From contig OZ246946.1 of assembly GCA_965232015.1 (NCBI GenBank), positions 2,294,001 through 2,358,000 of the forward strand: a DNA stretch of 64,000 bases. The letters run 5' to 3'. The notes under the pieces were generated by a model. It was not told the DNA's origin, did no database searches, and was given only the letters and a program-made list of their open reading frames with translations. Source of the stretch: JAJEAO01 sp963667635. Its GTDB lineage: Bacteria > Acidobacteriota > Vicinamibacteria > Marinacidobacterales > Marinacidobacteraceae. Both the position numbers and the translations under genes were made by a program. The number at the start of each line of letters is the position of its first letter. Positions within the stretch are counted from its first letter, which is position 1. Positions 61,133 through 64,000 of this stretch are shown here, piece after piece.

Positions 61133-61786
61133 ATGACAACTGAACTCCCTAAGATCGAGCGGTTCTGCCCGTCATGCAACGTCCACGTGGAGGCAACGGT
61201 CCTCGCTCAGCATTCCTGCGAGACGGCCGTGCTGCACGAAGACCTGTTCGACCCATCAGAGAGGCAATACACAGAGACCCTGTTTACATTCGCGGCGTGC
61301 ACCCGGTGCAACCGACCGATCTTGGTGCAACAGGATCAGACCGTCATAGATGGGATGGGGATACCTGCTAGTGACGGGTCCTGCGTCTACCCGCAAGAGG
61401 TCCCCATGCCGGAGGCCGTTCCGGAGATGGTAGCCAAGCCATATCGTGAGGCCGACCGAGCCTATCGAGTGAAAATCTACAACGCGTGCGCCTGCATGTG
61501 CCGCGTGACCCTCGAGGCTGTGTGTGGGCACTACGGAAAGCGTAAGGGCACGTTGTCAAGCCGCCTGGATGGTCTCCGGAAGGACGGAATCATGGACAAG
61601 GCGATGTTCGAATGGACCCGAGAGCTTCGACTGTCCGGCAACAAGGGAGCGCATGCGGATCCTGAAGACGTCACCGGGGCAGAGGCCAAGGACTTGCTGG
61701 AGTTCTCCCGGGCCCTGTTGCTATACGCCTTCGAACTGCCGAGACGGCTCCAGAGGGCGCGTGAACGGCGAGGCGCCTCGCCCTGA
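61133..61786 (+). CDS. DUF4145-domain protein with N-terminal zinc ribbon
   Basis: This 217-residue protein has a zinc ribbon made of CPSC (about residues 12-15) and CTRC. A helical DUF4145 domain follows, VKIYNACACMCRVTLEAVCGHYGKRKGTLSSRLDGL ... RLSGNKGAHADPEDVTGAEAKDLLEFSRALL. DUF4145 occurs in restriction systems and other defence loci and binds partners by its HEPN-like helices; GNKGAH is the conserved stretch. It follows the restriction-gene remnant by 17 bases. Codon use is less GC-biased than in the core genes, consistent with transfer. Confidence 0.82.
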   Translation: MTTELPKIERFCPSCNVHVEATVLAQHSCETAVLHEDLFDPSERQYTETLFTFAACTRCNRPILVQQDQTVIDGMGIPASDGSCVYPQEVPMPEAVPEMVAKPYREADRAYRVKIYNACACMCRVTLEAVCGHYGKRKGTLSSRLDGLRKDGIMDKAMFEWTRELRLSGNKGAHADPEDVTGAEAKDLLEFSRALLLYAFELPRRLQRARERRGASP

Positions 61787-62106
61787 ATCCTAGTGGTCCC
61801 GACTCATTGTCAACACGGTCGTCGAGGACCAGACCAAGCTGACTTCGCCGGAGGCGATCATCTTGAACCTCGAACGGCGGTAAGAGCCTGCGCGGCCTTC
61901 CGCCGGAGTATGCCCGATGATGTGCTCTTGCCAGAGCCATGACCGGAAGTGGGTGACGGCATGATCAGGCGGCGGCGTAGGTCTCGGTCTTGTCGGACCG
62001 CCAGTCGTCATTCAACTTGATGCCCTCGATGACCAAGCGCAACTTCGATCCCGTAGCCTGATCCCAGCAGCGATCTCATTCCCGCATGGCGGCAGAAAGA
62101 AGTCTT
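61787..62106. other. Intergenic region with a possible degraded coding fragment
   Basis: No complete gene is seen. On the minus strand, 62,075 to 61,965 reads without a stop as a basic peptide ending KLRLVIEGIKLNDDWRSDK and then TETYAAA. It has protein-like composition but no start codon, so it could be the tail of a lost gene, perhaps a transposase. A second minus-strand frame (61,790-61,950) is also of unknown nature. Confidence 0.4.
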
Positions 62107-62421
62107 TCAGTCCGTCATCGACCCAAGAACACTTTGCGCCCACGCTTGACCAGCTTGAATGTCCGAAGCGATGAGGGCCGGCAGATCGCGGAAGACGATC
62201 TGAGACACCCGCCTTTTCGTTCCATGTTCGCGCTCGTAGCCAATGACCCAGCGGAAAATGCTTCCTATGCGCAGGTTGCGAGCATCGTCTTCAGACACCG
62301 CTGCGAGTGGAATCCACGCCTCTTCGTCTTCGGAGGCGGCACCAGCCGTGATATCCACGAGGAGCGCACAGAAATCCCCTTCTCGAATGGCGGTGACATG
62401 GCCTTCCCATGTTTGGAGCAC
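62107..62421 (-). CDS. Small conserved-looking hypothetical protein
   Basis: This protein of about 104 residues reads LQTWEGHVTAIREGDFCALLVDITAGA, EEAWIPLAAVSEDDARNLRIGSIFRWVIGYER, KRRVSQIVFRDLPALIASDI. The order of beta strands and the WEG/VD/PL/IGS-FRW-IGY pattern recall a family of small orphan proteins found near phage or defence genes; the function is unknown. The start is uncertain: I chose the GTG at 62,421, and a GTG about 60 bases further upstream is possible. The region from 62,422 to 62,846 contains an 8-bp hairpin, GCGCACTC/GAGTGCGC (62,608-62,627), but no gene. Confidence 0.55.
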   Translation of the reverse strand: MLQTWEGHVTAIREGDFCALLVDITAGAASEDEEAWIPLAAVSEDDARNLRIGSIFRWVIGYEREHGTKRRVSQIVFRDLPALIASDIQAGQAWAQSVLGSMTD

Positions 62422-62846
62422 GTGAAGCGAGGGGATTCCTGCCGCAGACTCAACCGTAGGGGACACTGGCGGGAATGTACCATGAGGTTGATGGGTGTGG
62501 AGCCCACAGTGCTGACGACGGGCGACGCCGAGGGGGCACTCCACACTCCAGAGGGCGCTCGAACGCCTGGCGGCGCTGCCGCGCCGCCGCTCAGCCCGGC
62601 CCGTCGCGCGCACTCCCGCGAGTGCGCCCGCCGCCGCCGGTTCGCCCCGGTCTCATCCGGCGGGATGCCGCGTCTCGTCCCCGGTGACGGCCACACCGCG
62701 ATCCCCGCCGTCCAAGGCTCCGAACGCGTCCTCAACCCGACCCCTCGCAGGCCTCTTTCACCTCCGCCAGCCCCCCGCTCACTCTCGCAACCACCCGAAC
62801 CGACGGACCTTCACACGAGCTCGCGGATCGGGGATCCCGACGACCA

Positions 62847-62875
62847 TTGACAACAGCGGCGACAGTGACCATACT
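62847..62875 (+). promoter_or_regulatory. Promoter TTGACA-17-CATACT
   Basis: A perfect -35 hexamer (62,847-62,852) is followed at 17 bases by CATACT (62,870-62,875), a near-consensus -10. Transcription would begin near 62,882, only a few bases before the GTG at 62,885. The following gene would then have almost no leader. Confidence 0.55.
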
Positions 62876-62884
62876 CTGCGTATT

Positions 62885-63175
62885 GTGTCCGAACCAAAAT
62901 TCTTTACATGCGACGAGGAATCGATTTTTCGGGAGCTGCGGGGGCTCGCATTTGGATGGGGTCGCTACAGTTTTCCGAAATCCACAGAGAGGATCCAGTG
63001 GCTCCTGGACGAGGCGCAGCGCATTCTGCGAGCTAAGGAGTCGGAACTTGAGGCGCTAAGTCGTGATGCGCACCGGGCCGCAGACGACACCCGCCAGTTC
63101 AGATGTGAGATTAGGGAGCGCGCCGACACCGTTCAACACACGCTTGGGCTCCTGGAACTCGGGAACCGGTCCTGA
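62885..63175 (+). CDS. Hypothetical protein, leaderless
   Basis: This protein of about 96 residues (VSEPKFFTCDEESIFRELRGL ... STERIQWLLDEAQRILRAKESELEALSRDAHRAADD) is mostly alpha-helical, with a likely coiled coil in the second half. It lies in lower-GC DNA than the rest of the window. The GTG start is chosen for its position just after a good promoter; no Shine-Dalgarno sequence is needed for a leaderless message. I do not recognise it. The next 258 bases appear empty. Confidence 0.45.
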   Translation: MSEPKFFTCDEESIFRELRGLAFGWGRYSFPKSTERIQWLLDEAQRILRAKESELEALSRDAHRAADDTRQFRCEIRERADTVQHTLGLLELGNRS

Positions 63176-63433
63176 ACCCAAGACCGCCGGCCGATTCTGT
63201 CCGCATACCGTCCGAATCGTTGCGCGGATCGAAGAGAGGAGACGCGAGCGTAACCGAACAACATCGGAACCCACCTAGATGTCGAGTCAAGTCCCAATTC
63301 GCACCCGATGTGTCTAACCTTCGATGGCTACATTTGCTCTACTGTCGAAGACTAGCACGGCTACTACAGGCCTAGTTTTGAGTGCCTTGAGTAGAGATGC
63401 TCGCTTCTCATCCGGATGAAGGAAGAGTGTAGA

Positions 63434-64000
63434 ATGGGTCGGAAACCCAGAGATGTGCGGCTTCGTTTGTTCAGCCGCGGCAATGACAGATGCCCAATCT
63501 GTCTGACTCGCTTCACGGAAGGCGAAGTGCGGCGCGGCGACACCGTTTCTCTTGAACACGTTCCGCCGAAATCCTTCGCGAAGCCATTCGGAGAAAGAGC
63601 ACGGGAGGATGCCTCACTTGCTTTACCTGCAACAATAGCGGCAGCCGAGGGGAGAGAGAGGCAGTGGAGTTTCAGAGAGGGACACAGCACGGACACAAGA
63701 TTCAGTTGGACTTGCCGGGTTTACCTGTCCAGACGGGATACTCGCGAGACTTGCCTCTGTGGGATGATGGTGACATCAATGTACGCCTGTCTCATACTCG
63801 TGTGTCTCCAGAGAAGTTCGGTGAACTTCTTCGCTCCTCCGGTACGATTCGAATGACTGGTACGTTGCCGACACGGCACGGCACAAGTGTTCCGTGGCTG
63901 AAGGCTGCGTACCTGGCCGTGGCCTTTCTACTCGGGAGATGTGGCTACATCTATGCGCAAGGGGAAGCCGTGAAGCAAGTGCGCAGACAGATAATGGATC
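63434..64000 (+). pseudogene. HNH endonuclease-like gene with a frameshift, runs off the window
   Basis: The start MGRKPRDVRLRLFSRGNDRCPICLTRF follows AAGGAAG at good distance. The CPIC pair, SLEHVPPKSF and then, one frame back, CLTCFTCNN make an HNH nuclease zinc/His site. A single missing base between about 63,560 and 63,606 separates the two halves. The second frame stays open to base 64,000 (HKIQLDLPGLPVQTGY ... WLKAAYLAVAFLLG), so the gene continues beyond. It is in lower-GC DNA. A sequencing error would equally explain the break. Confidence 0.6.

Noticed and set aside
61965..62075. Transposase remnant
   Set aside because: The minus-strand peptide ending in TETYAAA looks protein-like, but I could not match it to a transposase family and found no terminal repeats.

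Overview
The window is GC-rich bacterial chromosome, and nearly every gene shows strong G/C preference at third codon positions. There is no rRNA, tRNA, CRISPR array or intact insertion sequence. The gene content suggests Gemmatimonadota or a neighbouring phylum such as Acidobacteriota or Planctomycetota: a DUF1552/DUF1592 pair with a planctomycete-type cytochrome c domain, a VPS10/sortilin-like BNR protein, an S9 peptidase, many secreted or lipid-anchored proteins, and a SUF rather than ISC Fe-S system. This placement is inference; no marker gene fixes it.

From 0 to 20.9 kb the region is mostly core and metabolic. It holds the end of a Rieske protein, an NHL-repeat lipoprotein with a frameshift, a PHP phosphoesterase, ErpA/IscA, a membrane protein, a class V aminotransferase overlapping a zinc-ribbon membrane protein, ClpB with its own promoter, and 2-amino-3-ketobutyrate CoA ligase. 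These are followed by a LolD/FtsX/HlyD-type ABC export operon, QueG with a small membrane protein, an S9 peptidase, a P450, a fumarylacetoacetase-family hydrolase and a C26 amidohydrolase. From 21 to 31 kb there is a DUF4143 ATPase and then a full SUF operon on the minus strand (Rrf2 regulator-sufB-C-D-S-U-MIP18/SufT-like, with a lipoprotein at the end). An AlkA-like glycosylase and a Phd/PIN toxin-antitoxin pair follow.

From 31 to 45.6 kb there is a metallo-beta-lactamase-fold lipoprotein, a second DUF4143 ATPase with a damaged Walker B motif, and a four-gene secretory operon (DUF1592 cytochrome-like, DUF1552, ankyrin, small secreted protein). Next come an amidase overlapping glucose-6-phosphate isomerase, an MsrP-like molybdoenzyme, a DUF423 protein and a thioesterase.

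From 45.6 kb to the end the region is accessory. It has two paralogous TTG-started PIN toxins whose antitoxins have different DNA-binding heads but the same C-terminal tail. It also has an EcsC protein, an RHH/membrane pair, an AlbA_2-type protein, and a giant nuclease-helicase-methyltransferase (type ISP-like) restriction enzyme whose 3' end is broken at a (GGCA)4 tract and fused to a second C-terminus. A P450, a decayed N-terminal copy of the same enzyme family, a DUF4145 protein, orphan small genes and a frameshifted HNH nuclease in lower-GC DNA complete it.

The most unusual signal is a family of short interspersed palindromic repeats built on the cores GCCCCTACCGGGAGAACC (type B) and GCCCCCACCGGGAGAACTGG (type A). 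They lie in intergenic DNA at about 5.4-5.6, 14.1-14.4, 29.3-29.4, 33.5-33.6 and 54.1 kb. One unit (14,095-14,363) is bounded by about 25-bp terminal inverted repeats. Two units share a hairpin loop while their stems differ but remain fully complementary, which points to a selected structure rather than chance GC-rich sequence.
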